NCBI GenBank assembly: GCA_005881495.1
Contig: VBHI01000311.1
Coordinates: forward strand, 1-64,000
From: Chloroflexota bacterium
GTDB taxonomy: Bacteria; Chloroflexota; Ktedonobacteria; Ktedonobacterales; Ktedonobacteraceae
Reading direction: 5' to 3'
DNA: 64,000 bases
This document shows, one piece after another, positions 25,511 to 34,865 of this stretch. Position numbers and translations under genes: made by a program. The first letter of the stretch is position 1, and each line of letters opens with the position of its first letter. The notes beneath the pieces were generated by a model. The model was not told where the DNA came from. It worked only from the letters and a program-made list of their open reading frames with translations, and did no database searches.

Positions 25511-27643
25511 TTACTTAATAACAGTGACAAGCACAATAACGACCAGCGCCAATACCGCGAGACCACCAAAGAAACCAAACATATACGTTTGCACTTTGCC
25601 AGTCTCAACGTGACGTAGGTCACGGCCAAAAGTCGTCACGAGACGTGCCGTCCCATTGACCAGGCCATCAATGATGTAGGTGTCGAAGGCTTGCACAACA
25701 TGTGAGATGCCGAGCACCACATAGCGAACAAATAAGTCATAAAGATCGTCGATATAGTACTTGTGCAGGAGGATACGGTGCAAGACGCGCAGTACTGTAT
25801 TGCCTTGCACAAAAGCATTGATCTTTGACAGGTCAACACGAGTATAGAGCGTGTATGCCCAGGCGAAGCCGAGCAGCGCCACTACGATACCCGGATAGGT
25901 CCTCCAGTCTGCAATAATCTCCCCGAAATTCAGGGACGGTGCCGTAGGATTGAGGTACGTGAAGAAACTGAACCAGTAGCCAGCAATCACCGAAGGGATA
26001 GCCAGCAGTATCAATGGTATGGTGATTGTCAAAGGAGACTCCCGCGGCACACCTTCGCCGCGATAGACTCCCTCGCCCCCCCATAAGCCACCCCAACTAC
26101 CACCTTTCCCTCCAAAGGCCAGGATATAGGCCCGCAGCATATAGAAGGCGGTCAAACCGGCGGTCACCCATACTACCACCCACAAGCCATAATAGCCGTT
26201 GGTGTATGCAAGTGCGATGATCGTGTCCTTACTGTAGAAGCCCGCGAAAAAGGGGAAGCCAGAAATCGAGAGCGTGGCAATCAGCCAGGTTATGGCGGTG
26301 ATGGGCATATATTTTGACAGCCCGCCCATCAGGCGCATATCCTGTACCTCTTTATGTGTCGCGTGGTGTAGCATATGAATGACGCTCCCCGCACCCAGGA
26401 AGAGCAGCGCTTTGAAGAACGCGTGAGTGAAGAGGTGGAACATGCCAGGCCCATTGTTATATACAGAACCGGCTACCCCCAGGCCGACAAACATGTAGCC
26501 AAGCTGGCTGATCGTGGAGAAGGCCAGCACCCGTTTGAAGTCGGTCTGTACGAGAGCAATCGACGCAGCGAAGATGGCGCTAATACCGCCAATCCAGGCA
26601 ACCACCTGAAACGCTGCCGGATCTGCCGCCGCGAAGAGTGGAAATGTGCGAGCTACCATATAGACGCCCGCCGCGACCATGGTCGCGGCGTGGATCAGGG
26701 CGCTGACAGGCGTGGGACCCTCCATAGCAGTAGGGAGCCAGATTTGCAGCGGCACCTGCGCCGACTTTCCAATGGCACCACAGAAGACCAGGATCATGGC
26801 CAGGGTCAGCAGCCCCTTGTCCATACTCTGGACCTTTGTCGCTAACTGGCTGAACTCGAATGTGCCCGTGTTGACGAACAGGATCATGATGCCGATGAGA
26901 AAGCCCACGTCACCGATACGGTTCACGATGAAGGCCTGAATGGCCGCGCTGGCGGGTTGAGGTCGATCTTCGAGAGGTTTGGCCTGCTTGTTAATCCAGA
27001 AACCAATCAGCAGATATGAGCTGAGACCGACCAGTTCCCACCCGACGAAGATAACCAGGAAATTCTGCGCGAAAACGATGTCGAGCATCGAGAAAGAAAA
27101 GAGCGAGAGGTAGGAGAAGAATCGTGCATACCCTGCTGAATTCTCCATGTATCCCTGGGAATAAAACTGGACAAGTAATGAGATCGTCGTCACTACCACC
27201 ATCATTACGATAGCCAGATTATCCAGGTGGAATGAGATCACATAATTGACACCCTCCTGCATATACCATACGTAGGAGAGTACGGTTATACCGCTACCCG
27301 GCAATGGCGGCGCAATAGTGATGACGCCCGCCGTATTTAACAGCAGCAGCCACGAATAGAGACACGCAAGAGCCATAATTGCAATCCCGACGTAGCCACT
27401 TGCCAGCGCCCCCATCGTGAGATACGCTACCTGGGGGTCCTCGTCGTCGTCGAGATCATACTCACCGTGGTCGTCACCGTGTGATCCCTTTGCTTCAACG
27501 TCGTGAGCGTCACTGCCATGTGCTTCTGCTGCGACAACATGAGGACGACTGAGCATATCCCAGACGCGCGTCCCAAAAACAATAACTACAAAGGAGAAAA
27601 GCGGTGCGAGCAGAATCAGCCAGGACAATTGATAAAATACCAT
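25511..27643 (-). CDS. nuoL: NADH-quinone oxidoreductase subunit L, with a His/Asp-rich insert
   Basis: 710 residues from ATG 27643. Core motifs: WELVGLSSYLLIGFW, GKSAQVPLQIWLPTAMEGPTPVSALIHAATMV, STISQLGYMFVGLG, and a long C-terminal helix region after residue 600 as expected for NuoL. Residues about 40-70, between the first two helices, are unusual: HGSDAHDVEAKGSHGDDHGEYDLDDDEDP, very rich in His, Asp and Glu. NuoL normally has a short link there. The ATG 27643 lies next to the nuoK stop; an in-frame GTG at 27655 is also possible. The C-terminal residues near 690-710 form a last helix. Confidence 0.94.
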   Translation of the reverse strand: MVFYQLSWLILLAPLFSFVVIVFGTRVWDMLSRPHVVAAEAHGSDAHDVEAKGSHGDDHGEYDLDDDEDPQVAYLTMGALASGYVGIAIMALACLYSWLLLLNTAGVITIAPPLPGSGITVLSYVWYMQEGVNYVISFHLDNLAIVMMVVVTTISLLVQFYSQGYMENSAGYARFFSYLSLFSFSMLDIVFAQNFLVIFVGWELVGLSSYLLIGFWINKQAKPLEDRPQPASAAIQAFIVNRIGDVGFLIGIMILFVNTGTFEFSQLATKVQSMDKGLLTLAMILVFCGAIGKSAQVPLQIWLPTAMEGPTPVSALIHAATMVAAGVYMVARTFPLFAAADPAAFQVVAWIGGISAIFAASIALVQTDFKRVLAFSTISQLGYMFVGLGVAGSVYNNGPGMFHLFTHAFFKALLFLGAGSVIHMLHHATHKEVQDMRLMGGLSKYMPITAITWLIATLSISGFPFFAGFYSKDTIIALAYTNGYYGLWVVVWVTAGLTAFYMLRAYILAFGGKGGSWGGLWGGEGVYRGEGVPRESPLTITIPLILLAIPSVIAGYWFSFFTYLNPTAPSLNFGEIIADWRTYPGIVVALLGFAWAYTLYTRVDLSKINAFVQGNTVLRVLHRILLHKYYIDDLYDLFVRYVVLGISHVVQAFDTYIIDGLVNGTARLVTTFGRDLRHVETGKVQTYMFGFFGGLAVLALVVIVLVTVIK

Positions 27644-27648
27644 GTTGA

Positions 27649-27972
27649 TCACCACTTCATGAAATCAATTTCGCCAACATCCACTGAGCTGCGTATGCGA
27701 TAGATGGCAATGATCATTGCTAATGCCACCGCTGCCTCAGCCGCAGCCACGGTGATGATGAAGATGGCGAAAATTTGACCGGTCAAATAAGTAGCATACG
27801 GGGGAACCTTGTTATAAAACGAAAAGGCCACCATCGTAATATTCACAGCGTTCAGCATAATCTCAATGCCCATCAATACCGCGACGCCATTGCGTTTTGC
27901 CAGCGCTCCGTAGAGTCCAATGCAGAACAGGACCGCACCCAGCACCAGGTAATGATTTAAACTGAGCCCCAT
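27649..27972 (-). CDS. nuoK: NADH-quinone oxidoreductase subunit K
   Basis: 107 residues, three helices. MGLSLNHYLVLGAVLFCIGLYG, then GIEIMLNAVNIT with the conserved Glu, and TVAAAEAAVALAMIIA with the second Glu: the proton channel of NuoK. GGGAGGACTAATTCT before ATG 27972 sets the start. The longer frame to 27999 would overlap nuoJ by more. Confidence 0.96.
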   Translation of the reverse strand: MGLSLNHYLVLGAVLFCIGLYGALAKRNGVAVLMGIEIMLNAVNITMVAFSFYNKVPPYATYLTGQIFAIFIITVAAAEAAVALAMIIAIYRIRSSVDVGEIDFMKW

Positions 27973-27976
27973 AGAA

Positions 27977-28504
27977 TTAGTCCTCCCTACCGATGACAAT
28001 TGCGCCTACAATCGCTACTAACAACACCACAGACGCAATTTCAAACGGTAACACGTAGCTGTAAGTAGTGGGACTATAGAGCAATTGACCAATGCGCGCC
28101 ACGTTACTGATACCCGCAGGCAACTGGCCTGAGCCGTTGCTTACATCAGCAACGGCATGTGGACTGACCGCTGCCGCATAAACGATGATAGCGCCTACGA
28201 ATGTACTGACAATCACTGCCAGCCACCACTGCCTATTGATGGGATTGCTGTTCAACTGGATATTGCTTGTACGCGTCAGCATCAATGCGAACAGTATGAG
28301 GATTGTCACCGCACCGGCATAGATTAGAATTTGGACAATGGCGATAAATTCAGCGTTGAGCAGGAGATAAATACCGGCAGCCATTGCAAAAACTATCACC
28401 AGAGCTAACGCGCTGTGTACGATATTCCGTTGTGTCACAACAAGCAGCGCGGACCCCACCAGGATAACGGCAATAATCCAAAAAATGACAGTAACTAAAT
28501 CCAT
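27977..28504 (-). CDS. nuoJ: NADH-quinone oxidoreductase subunit J
   Basis: 175 residues, five helices. The conserved third-helix stretch is IAIVQILIYAGAVTILILFALML, which includes the Tyr and the pi-bulge Gly region of NuoJ. GGAGGCATATTTT lies before the ATG. It is the first gene of the block in this window; nuoA-I are not adjacent, as the next gene upstream is an unrelated one on the other strand. The peripheral arm must be encoded elsewhere. Confidence 0.95.
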   Translation of the reverse strand: MDLVTVIFWIIAVILVGSALLVVTQRNIVHSALALVIVFAMAAGIYLLLNAEFIAIVQILIYAGAVTILILFALMLTRTSNIQLNSNPINRQWWLAVIVSTFVGAIIVYAAAVSPHAVADVSNGSGQLPAGISNVARIGQLLYSPTTYSYVLPFEIASVVLLVAIVGAIVIGRED

Positions 28505-28830
28505 AAAATATGCCTCCGGACGTCATTCGGATAGTAGTTTCAGTCTCATGTGAGAAGAGGATGTCCAATCACTACAACTGCTTCAACCTCGCCCCTATAT
28601 GATATTACCGCGATTCCACATGTGAATGCCACTTCCGTATAGTTCTTTTTTCCTATTGTATTGTATCATGTGCAGTGCTACGTGCGGGATGAGTAGGAGT
28701 GGTTGCACCGCTCTCATTTTAGCAAAACCTGTACCACGTGACAAGGTCACCCTCGAATGAAACATCATGTTGTCTATGCTATAATTTGTCTATCATTATC
28801 TCCTAACCAAATTAAAAGGTTTTATAACGA
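28505..28830. other. Divergent intergenic region between nuoJ and the pseudokinase gene
   Basis: 326 bases with no gene. A TATAAT at 28780-28785 could be the -10 for the gene at 28831, though the -35 is poor. An inverted repeat GTGAC-AAG-GTCAC lies at 28738-28750. No sure promoter for nuoJ was found. Confidence 0.4.
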
Positions 28831-30699
28831 ATGAGCATGATGCAAATGACCACAGGTACCAGTCCCTCTGGTAATTCACTTTGCCCAAATTGCCAATCTG
28901 TTATGCCTTCACAGGCTGCATTTTGTGCTACTTGCGGTGATCGTAATGAGAAGAAAAATGTTGCCTCTCTCTTGCAGGATAACACTGACATCGCTACTCT
29001 TTATCGTATCACTTCTCTTGTGCGCCGTCGTCAATTTGTCAGCGTATTTTTTGCTCTTGATAATCAGCATCTACGTCCAGTCGGTATTCGCGATATCGAT
29101 ATCAGTAGCTTGAGCAATGAAGCACGAATAAGTGCCAGTGAGATATTCCAGGAGGAATATGACCTGCTGCGTCGCGAAAGCATACCTTCAATGATGCCTC
29201 TTATCGATCTGCGACACATTCAGGGGCACCTGTATGTCGTTTCCAGTTGGCCGTCTTCCTCAGCTACCGGCCAAAATGGGGCAAACAATCACCTCCACAC
29301 ACTTCAAAACGTTCTTCAAAGCGGTATTGGTCTGCCCAATATACAGGTGTCACTTTACTGGGTTGAGCAGCTCTGCTACACGTTGGACAAATTGCACCGC
29401 CAGCAAATCGTCCTTGGCGATCTCGATCCACATGCCCTGATTCTCGGCAGCAGCAACTATAATAGTGAACTTCTCCTGCTGGTTTCCTGGATGCCTTCCC
29501 TCATACGCAGCCTGCTTCCACGCACCCCTATTGTGCACAATACATCGAATTTCAGCGCGCCTGAAATATTGCTAGGAAAACTAGAGCCAGGCATCGACAT
29601 CTATAGTTTGGGCGCAGTACTCTACCTCTTGCTAACAGGTGTGCCGCCCGAAGAGCCTACCGCGCGGATGCACCGCAGCTTGCGTTCACCGGGTGAATTC
29701 AACGCACGCATCAATGTTCGTCTTGACGAATTTGTGATGAAAGCCCTATCAATTGATAGTTCCGAACGCTTCCAAAGTGCAAGTGAGATGGCGGAGGCCC
29801 TTTCTCGCATTCGATCAAATGGTAAGCGAGCTGTTTCTAGAGTATCTTCTGCTTTACCTCCCGTTGGTGAACCGCGTGTGGAGGACGCTCAGGCGGATAC
29901 GGTTTCCGCCACAAGTCAAACGATTGAAGAGATAGCCAATACTGATACTGTGCTCATCACGCCTCTTCCAGAAAGCAATCTCGCTGCCTGGGAAGCAGCC
30001 AGAAAAAGCACGGCCACATCAGACTCAACGGAGGAGCAAGCTCCGCAGGTCGTAGAGGGAGCGGCAAAGCAAGCTTTTGCTGTGGAAACACGGCTGCAGA
30101 ATGAGAATGTAGAAACGTTCAGTTCTGGAGAGGCTCCGCATGGTGAAAATGATTCCTTGCTGAGTCTTTCAACAAGAAGTACTGCCAGATTTCTGCATCG
30201 ATTGAAACGTCTCGTCCTTGGAGAGCAAAAGCATAGCACAACGGCGGCAGCAATTATTGAAACGCCCATGCGCATACAACCTGACCGGCCCTATACCATC
30301 CGTATTCAAATAATGGGAAGAAATGTGCCAGAAATGGTAAATCCACTGGGGGGATTCTCGCGTTCTGCTGGCGGGATACGTCTCCCTGCAGGGCTAAGTG
30401 CCCTCATTGAAGAAGAACTCGTCTTTATTGAAATACGTTCGGCGCTGTATCAGAACTTTGCCTATATCGTGCAGCAGGCTATAGTTCACATACCACCAGG
30501 CGGCTTTGCCGCTGAAGTAACTATACCTATGCAGCCGCTCCTAAATGGACCAGGCGGAAGACGTGAGCGCCTGCACATTTTCTTTATGGACGAAATGCGC
30601 CGCCCACTTTACGAGAAGCCTTTCATCGTTGAATTATTCGTTTCACAGCTGGTACAGTCCGGTCGTGAAGGGCACAATGTCTTAACCATCCCAATTTAA
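28831..30699 (+). CDS. Zinc-ribbon pseudokinase
   Basis: 622 residues. A zinc ribbon opens the protein (CPNC...CATC, Cys18, 21, 32, 35). Residues about 55-330 follow the Ser/Thr kinase fold, with APEILLG, SLGAVLYLLLTG and the SIDSSERFQSASEMAEAL end helix. The catalytic sites are degraded: HRDLKPEN is LGDLDPHA (196-202), DFG is VSW (218-220) and no Gly-rich loop or clear catalytic Lys is seen. A Ser/Glu-rich linker follows, then about 150 residues of a beta-rich domain (ending VLTIPI) that recalls vWA-associated or beta-sandwich modules but is not recognised. Probably a scaffold that binds other kinases or ligands. Confidence 0.75.
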   Translation: MSMMQMTTGTSPSGNSLCPNCQSVMPSQAAFCATCGDRNEKKNVASLLQDNTDIATLYRITSLVRRRQFVSVFFALDNQHLRPVGIRDIDISSLSNEARISASEIFQEEYDLLRRESIPSMMPLIDLRHIQGHLYVVSSWPSSSATGQNGANNHLHTLQNVLQSGIGLPNIQVSLYWVEQLCYTLDKLHRQQIVLGDLDPHALILGSSNYNSELLLLVSWMPSLIRSLLPRTPIVHNTSNFSAPEILLGKLEPGIDIYSLGAVLYLLLTGVPPEEPTARMHRSLRSPGEFNARINVRLDEFVMKALSIDSSERFQSASEMAEALSRIRSNGKRAVSRVSSALPPVGEPRVEDAQADTVSATSQTIEEIANTDTVLITPLPESNLAAWEAARKSTATSDSTEEQAPQVVEGAAKQAFAVETRLQNENVETFSSGEAPHGENDSLLSLSTRSTARFLHRLKRLVLGEQKHSTTAAAIIETPMRIQPDRPYTIRIQIMGRNVPEMVNPLGGFSRSAGGIRLPAGLSALIEEELVFIEIRSALYQNFAYIVQQAIVHIPPGGFAAEVTIPMQPLLNGPGGRRERLHIFFMDEMRRPLYEKPFIVELFVSQLVQSGREGHNVLTIPI

Positions 30700-30920
30700 A
30701 ATCTCCCCTGTAGAAATATAGGTAAATTCTCCTATTCTCCTCTCCTTCTGCCGCAAATCTCCCTTTGTAGCGTATACTAATCCCTGTGTTTGAGGGATAT
30801 TCCTGTAGCTCTTCACCAGGCAATAGTTGGGAAGATTTCTTAGAGCGTTCAAACAAAGAAACACACGTATCTAGGCTCACACGTGGTGTGCTCATCTATC
30901 GATGAGTCGTAGAGGAGAAA

Positions 30921-32337
30921 ATGGCAACCATAAATATGCCAGCGCCAGAGAAAAACTTCGATACAGCAGACCCATTGCCATCAGAAGAATATGTCGAGAA
31001 AGCGATGCCGTCAATACTTGGTTCATTCGATATGACGGTTGTCTATGTAATGATCATCTTTTTCATTACAAATGCCACGACCGCCATCGCAGGGGGGGCC
31101 GCTACTTTTACCTACTGGATTCTCGGCGCAATCACTTTTTTTATACCATGTGCTATCGCTACGGCCCAGCTCGGTGTAATGTTCCAGCACGAAGGTTCGC
31201 TCTATAACTGGACGCATAAGGCGCTTGGTGGGTATTGGAGTTTCTTCGTTGCCTTCTGCGCCTGGTTTCCCGGTGTATTGTTGATGGTGGCCGGAGCCGA
31301 TACCGTCGTAACCTACCTCATGGGCCTCAACCCGAATTGGTTTTCCCAAATCTGGCAGCAAGGAGTTGCGGTGATCGCACTGCTAACTATCTGCTGTATT
31401 ATAACCCTCCAGCCGTTTCGCACCGTGCAAAATATGGCCAATGTGATGTTTGGCATTATCTTACTGACTGTGATTATTGTCGGCGTTGCGGGCGTGGCAT
31501 GGTTCGTCGGGAAGCATCCGTCCGCCACGAGCTTCAGCCATCCATCTGACTGGTGGCTGACACCCACCAACTTTGTGGTGTTTGGCGCCATCACGCATGC
31601 GTACCTGGGCGTAGCAGTACCAATGAATATGGGTGGCGAGATACTGGGGCGAAAAGTGATTACGCGCCACTTGCTCTGGGGAACCATGATTGTTATTACT
31701 GCCTACCTGGTCACAACGTTTACCCTGCTGGCAATTCAAGGAAAGGCTGCAACTGGCACTCTCTTCTCGGTGGTAACTGTCGTAGATATGGGGCTGAACA
31801 AGTTTTTCGGTGACATCACCGCAATCTGTGTCATCGGTTTCTTTCTCATGGCCCCCGTCGTTTACAATTATTCCTATGCACGCCTCCTCCTGGTTGGCGG
31901 CATAGACAAACGTCTCCCGGATTGTATTGGCTGCAGGTGTCTACCTGGTTGTCCCACTTTTTACTCAACTAGGGAACCCGGCTGACCTGACCAACGAGGT
32001 GTACAACGTCATGCTCGCCTCCTCCACCCTGGTATGGGCAATTTCGACGGCCTTCCTCTTCATCAACCTGGTGAAATTTTACTTGATGGATCGACACGCT
32101 TTTCGCAAGCAACGTATCTTCCCCATGCCGGTATTGTGGATAAGCATTGTGTTCGGTGTCATTGCTTGCGCGCTTAGTATCATCGACACGCTCTATTTCT
32201 CCTGGGTGCCGCAGCAGATCGACAACAGCCATTGGTGGTACATCATCGGTGGTCTCACGCTGGTGTGTGTTATCATCGCTGCTTTCGGTGGTATGCTTGC
32301 CAGCAGTGAAGCTGCATGGCAAGACTTTAGCAAATAA
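30921..32337 (+). pseudogene. Amino-acid/polyamine permease (APC family) broken by deletion and frameshift
   Basis: The first frame, from ATG 30921, gives an APC transporter N-terminus: GSFDMTVVYVMIIFFITNATTAIAGGAATF and helices up to LLLVGGIDKRLP at about 31917. It then reads nonsense to a stop at 31985. The second frame picks up at IVLAAGVYLVVPLF (31921 on) and supplies the last helices to 32337. APC proteins have about 30-40 residues between GGIDKRLP and the next helix; here they are absent, and the frame changes at 31918-31921. The first product would have about 8 of 12 helices. The pattern is the same as in kdpE: a loss of roughly 100 bases with frame change. Confidence 0.82.
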
Positions 32338-32383
32338 TATCATTCAACTAAAAGGCAAGGGCACTTTAGGTATTATTCAGGGT

Positions 32384-34426
32384 TTAAACGCACTGGCCGT
32401 CTGGCTGAATTCCGTTGGACGTTATCTGATTGGGGCTACTGGTAATTACTTCTCCAACACCTGGGTAGGTATGGTCAGCCGGTAGGCTCCCGGACCATGA
32501 GAATTGGTATGCTTTCGTCGTCTGCCCCGCGGCGAAAGCCAGCTTAGCCGTTGTGTTGCTGTGCCCGTTGTTGACCGTGTAATCGAACTGCACCGTTCCA
32601 CCTGGGCTATTGGAAGTGACAACGAAAGTGGCCGTGTAGGTAACGGTCACTGAGGTGCCGCAGGCCACTCCCGCAATAGAGGATGGATTAACTGTCATAG
32701 TCACGCTCACAACATTGAAGGGTGTCGGTGTTGGAGTGGGTGTGCTGGCTAAAGCAGTAGCCGTTGTATTGGCATATCCCTGGGTCACAGCAGTTTCAGT
32801 CGCGTTCGCCTGGTTGGCGTTAGCCGTTGCCGTGGCGTTTGTGTTTCCGTTGGCCTGGGCGGTAGCTGTCGCATCGACGACCGTGCTGGTTGCCAGAGCA
32901 TTGGCAGTAGTGTTGGCTTGCGCAGTGCTCGAGGTATTGTTTTGGGCTGTGGCAGTAGCATTGGCGGATTCGTCTGCTTTGGAGCTCGTGAAGAAGTAAT
33001 AGAACGCGAATCCCGCACTGCTTATGAGGAGGAGTAAAACCAACCCGATTATCAAGAGCGTTAGTCCGGTATTGCGCTTGCGGCGAGCCGGCTTGTTCGG
33101 CGGGGGAAATGCTGAGCCGCGGTTATTGTAAGGCGGTGGCATAGGAGTTGGCCTGCTAGCGCCAGGTATTATCGTGGGATTATTGCTGATGTTCGTTGTG
33201 TTGTTACCAAGCCAGGCCGTCTGGTAATTGGGGACGGATGTTCTATCGGTCCCGCTATAGGTAGCCAGCTGCTCACCCGCGGCGAAAACTGGTGGATAAT
33301 TGACTCCTGTGGGGGCGATAGCGATAGTGAGCAGCAACGGGATGGCGACACCTCCACTGCCAAAGGTGTTATCCTGTCCGATAACGCGAATCACCTGGCC
33401 GCCCTGTACACCTGCTGGCACTTCAACCCTGACGTGACGGCCTCCCGCCAGCGTTAAAGTTCGGATGGTTCCATTGATGGCTTCAGCATAGCTGATTGCG
33501 AGCGTGGCGCGGATGGTGTCAGTAATTGGTTTGCTCTGGGTATTCAGTATGGTAGGGCCATCGATGAGCAGGGCTTCTTGCAGCGCCTTGCCGAAAGCTG
33601 AAACGGACACAAAGCGATTTTCAGGTCTTTTTGCGAGAGCGCGCAGAAGAATTGTATCCACATCATGATTGAGCGAAGGGTTTAAGGCACTTGGTGGCTG
33701 AGGTGCAACGCTCAAGTGCTGGTACATCATCTGTCCTGGCCCACCCTCAAAAGGATAGCGTCCGGTCAGAAGCTGGTAGATCATGATGGCGAGAGCATAC
33801 TGATCGGAGGCGGGAACAGGATTACCTTCCCATTGTTCGGGGGCCATATAAATAGGCGTGCCGCGAATAGCCTGGCTTGCTCCTGAGGTCCCGGCTGCCA
33901 ATTTCGCGATGCCAAAATCGGCGAGCAGCAAATCCGGGAGAGGTGCATTGCGATTGCTGCGAATAAGGAAATTCTGTGGTTTGACATCCTGGTGAATAAT
34001 ATCGTTGTCGTGCGCATGTTGGAGAGCATCTGCAGCCTGGTGGAGAAAGTGCGCGACAGCAGTGGGAGAGAGCAGATGGCCCTCCCCACGTTGTTGTAGC
34101 CAGGTGGCAAGTGAACCCTCCGCGCAATAAGGCATAACCATATAGGTGAGAGGAGTGCCACTGACAACCTCCTCGCCAAAATCAAAGAGCGGTAGGATAT
34201 TTGGGTGATTGAGCTTGGCGATGGCCCTGGCTTCCCGCTCAAACAGACGCGCCGCGTTTGACGTGGTGTTGGAATCGGGATAAGTCGCGGCTTCGGTCCG
34301 AATGACTTTGATAGCTACCTGTCGATTGATGCGTGTATCTTCTACAAGATAGACTTCCCCCATACTTCCACTTCCCAGTTGTTTCAGAATACGATATCGA
34401 CCGTTTTGCAGCATTTCCAGTGGCAT
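32384..34426 (-). CDS. Ser/Thr kinase fused to a DnaJ C-terminal-like domain, membrane helix and extracellular Ig-like part
   Basis: 680 residues. Kinase at 10-285: Gly-loop LGSGSMGEVYL, Lys40, HQDVKPQN (145-152; the usual HRD Arg is Gln), DFG (170-172), APE. Residues 304-372 match the substrate-binding domain of DnaJ/CbpA: ISYAEAINGTIRTL, then GRHVRVEVPAGVQGGQVIRVIG. A Pro-rich link, one helix (454-479), an Asn/Ala/Thr-rich stretch (486-565) and a beta-sandwich (570-680) with one Cys pair follow. The beta part lies outside the cell. The kinase is likely active. The DnaJ-like piece may bind unfolded or client protein and link this to phosphorylation. Confidence 0.85.
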   Translation of the reverse strand: MPLEMLQNGRYRILKQLGSGSMGEVYLVEDTRINRQVAIKVIRTEAATYPDSNTTSNAARLFEREARAIAKLNHPNILPLFDFGEEVVSGTPLTYMVMPYCAEGSLATWLQQRGEGHLLSPTAVAHFLHQAADALQHAHDNDIIHQDVKPQNFLIRSNRNAPLPDLLLADFGIAKLAAGTSGASQAIRGTPIYMAPEQWEGNPVPASDQYALAIMIYQLLTGRYPFEGGPGQMMYQHLSVAPQPPSALNPSLNHDVDTILLRALAKRPENRFVSVSAFGKALQEALLIDGPTILNTQSKPITDTIRATLAISYAEAINGTIRTLTLAGGRHVRVEVPAGVQGGQVIRVIGQDNTFGSGGVAIPLLLTIAIAPTGVNYPPVFAAGEQLATYSGTDRTSVPNYQTAWLGNNTTNISNNPTIIPGASRPTPMPPPYNNRGSAFPPPNKPARRKRNTGLTLLIIGLVLLLLISSAGFAFYYFFTSSKADESANATATAQNNTSSTAQANTTANALATSTVVDATATAQANGNTNATATANANQANATETAVTQGYANTTATALASTPTPTPTPFNVVSVTMTVNPSSIAGVACGTSVTVTYTATFVVTSNSPGGTVQFDYTVNNGHSNTTAKLAFAAGQTTKAYQFSWSGSLPADHTYPGVGEVITSSPNQITSNGIQPDGQCV

Positions 34427-34567
34427 ATTCCTACCTCGCTTTTAAGCTACAGGGCCTCCGCTACAGAGCCTGAAGAAAAAATTGCTCTAAAATAGAGCGA
34501 TGAGTACGGAACGTAGTATAGCATACCAGGGAAAGTGTGAGAATATGTTTGGATCTTCACGTATCTC

Positions 34568-34597
34568 TTCACAAAGTATTCTCTTATCCGCTATAAT
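34568..34597 (+). promoter_or_regulatory. Promoter of the thiamine-precursor transport operon
   Basis: TTCACA (34568-34573) and TATAAT (34592-34597) with an 18-base spacer, 50 bases before the TPP aptamer and on its strand. Confidence 0.55.
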
Positions 34598-34646
34598 AGG
34601 CGTAGCAGATAAAAACGTACATTTACTTATTTGCTAAGGGCAATAC

Positions 34647-34745
34647 ATCGCTGCTAGGGGAGCCAATTGGCTGAGAGGTAGCCGCATTGGGCGTGCTGCT
34701 GACCCTATGAACCTGATCTGGATAATACCAGCGGAGGGAAGCGGC
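34647..34745 (+). ncRNA. TPP (THI-box) riboswitch
   Basis: Diagnostic conserved parts occur in order: GGGGAGCC, GGCTGAGAGG (pyrimidine-sensing J3/2 region), then GACCCTATGAACCTGATCTGG and ATAATACCAGCGGAGGGAA (pyrophosphate side). The aptamer is followed by a terminator at 34786 and the transport genes, so TPP binding should switch transcription off. Confidence 0.96.
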
Positions 34746-34785
34746 AAACGGCTGAGCCGGTAGTTTTCCGAAACGTAGAACATAC

Positions 34786-34822
34786 AAAGCCGCGATCCTC
34801 CACTTCAGGATTGCGGCTTTTC
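34786..34822 (+). terminator. Expression-platform terminator of the TPP riboswitch
   Basis: AAAGCCGCGATCCT pairs with AGGATTGCGGCTTT (one G-T pair) over a 7-base loop and ends in TTTTC. It lies between aptamer and the first transport gene. The anti-terminator strand is not obvious to the eye. Confidence 0.85.
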
Positions 34823-34865
34823 ATATGCTCGAAATGTGAATGGTGGTTATAGGGAGGAGAGCAGC

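Noticed and set aside
25424..25618. Small plus-strand frame through the 22-bp repeats
   Set aside because: Its repeated peptide is only the repeat translated; it runs into the antisense of nuoL.
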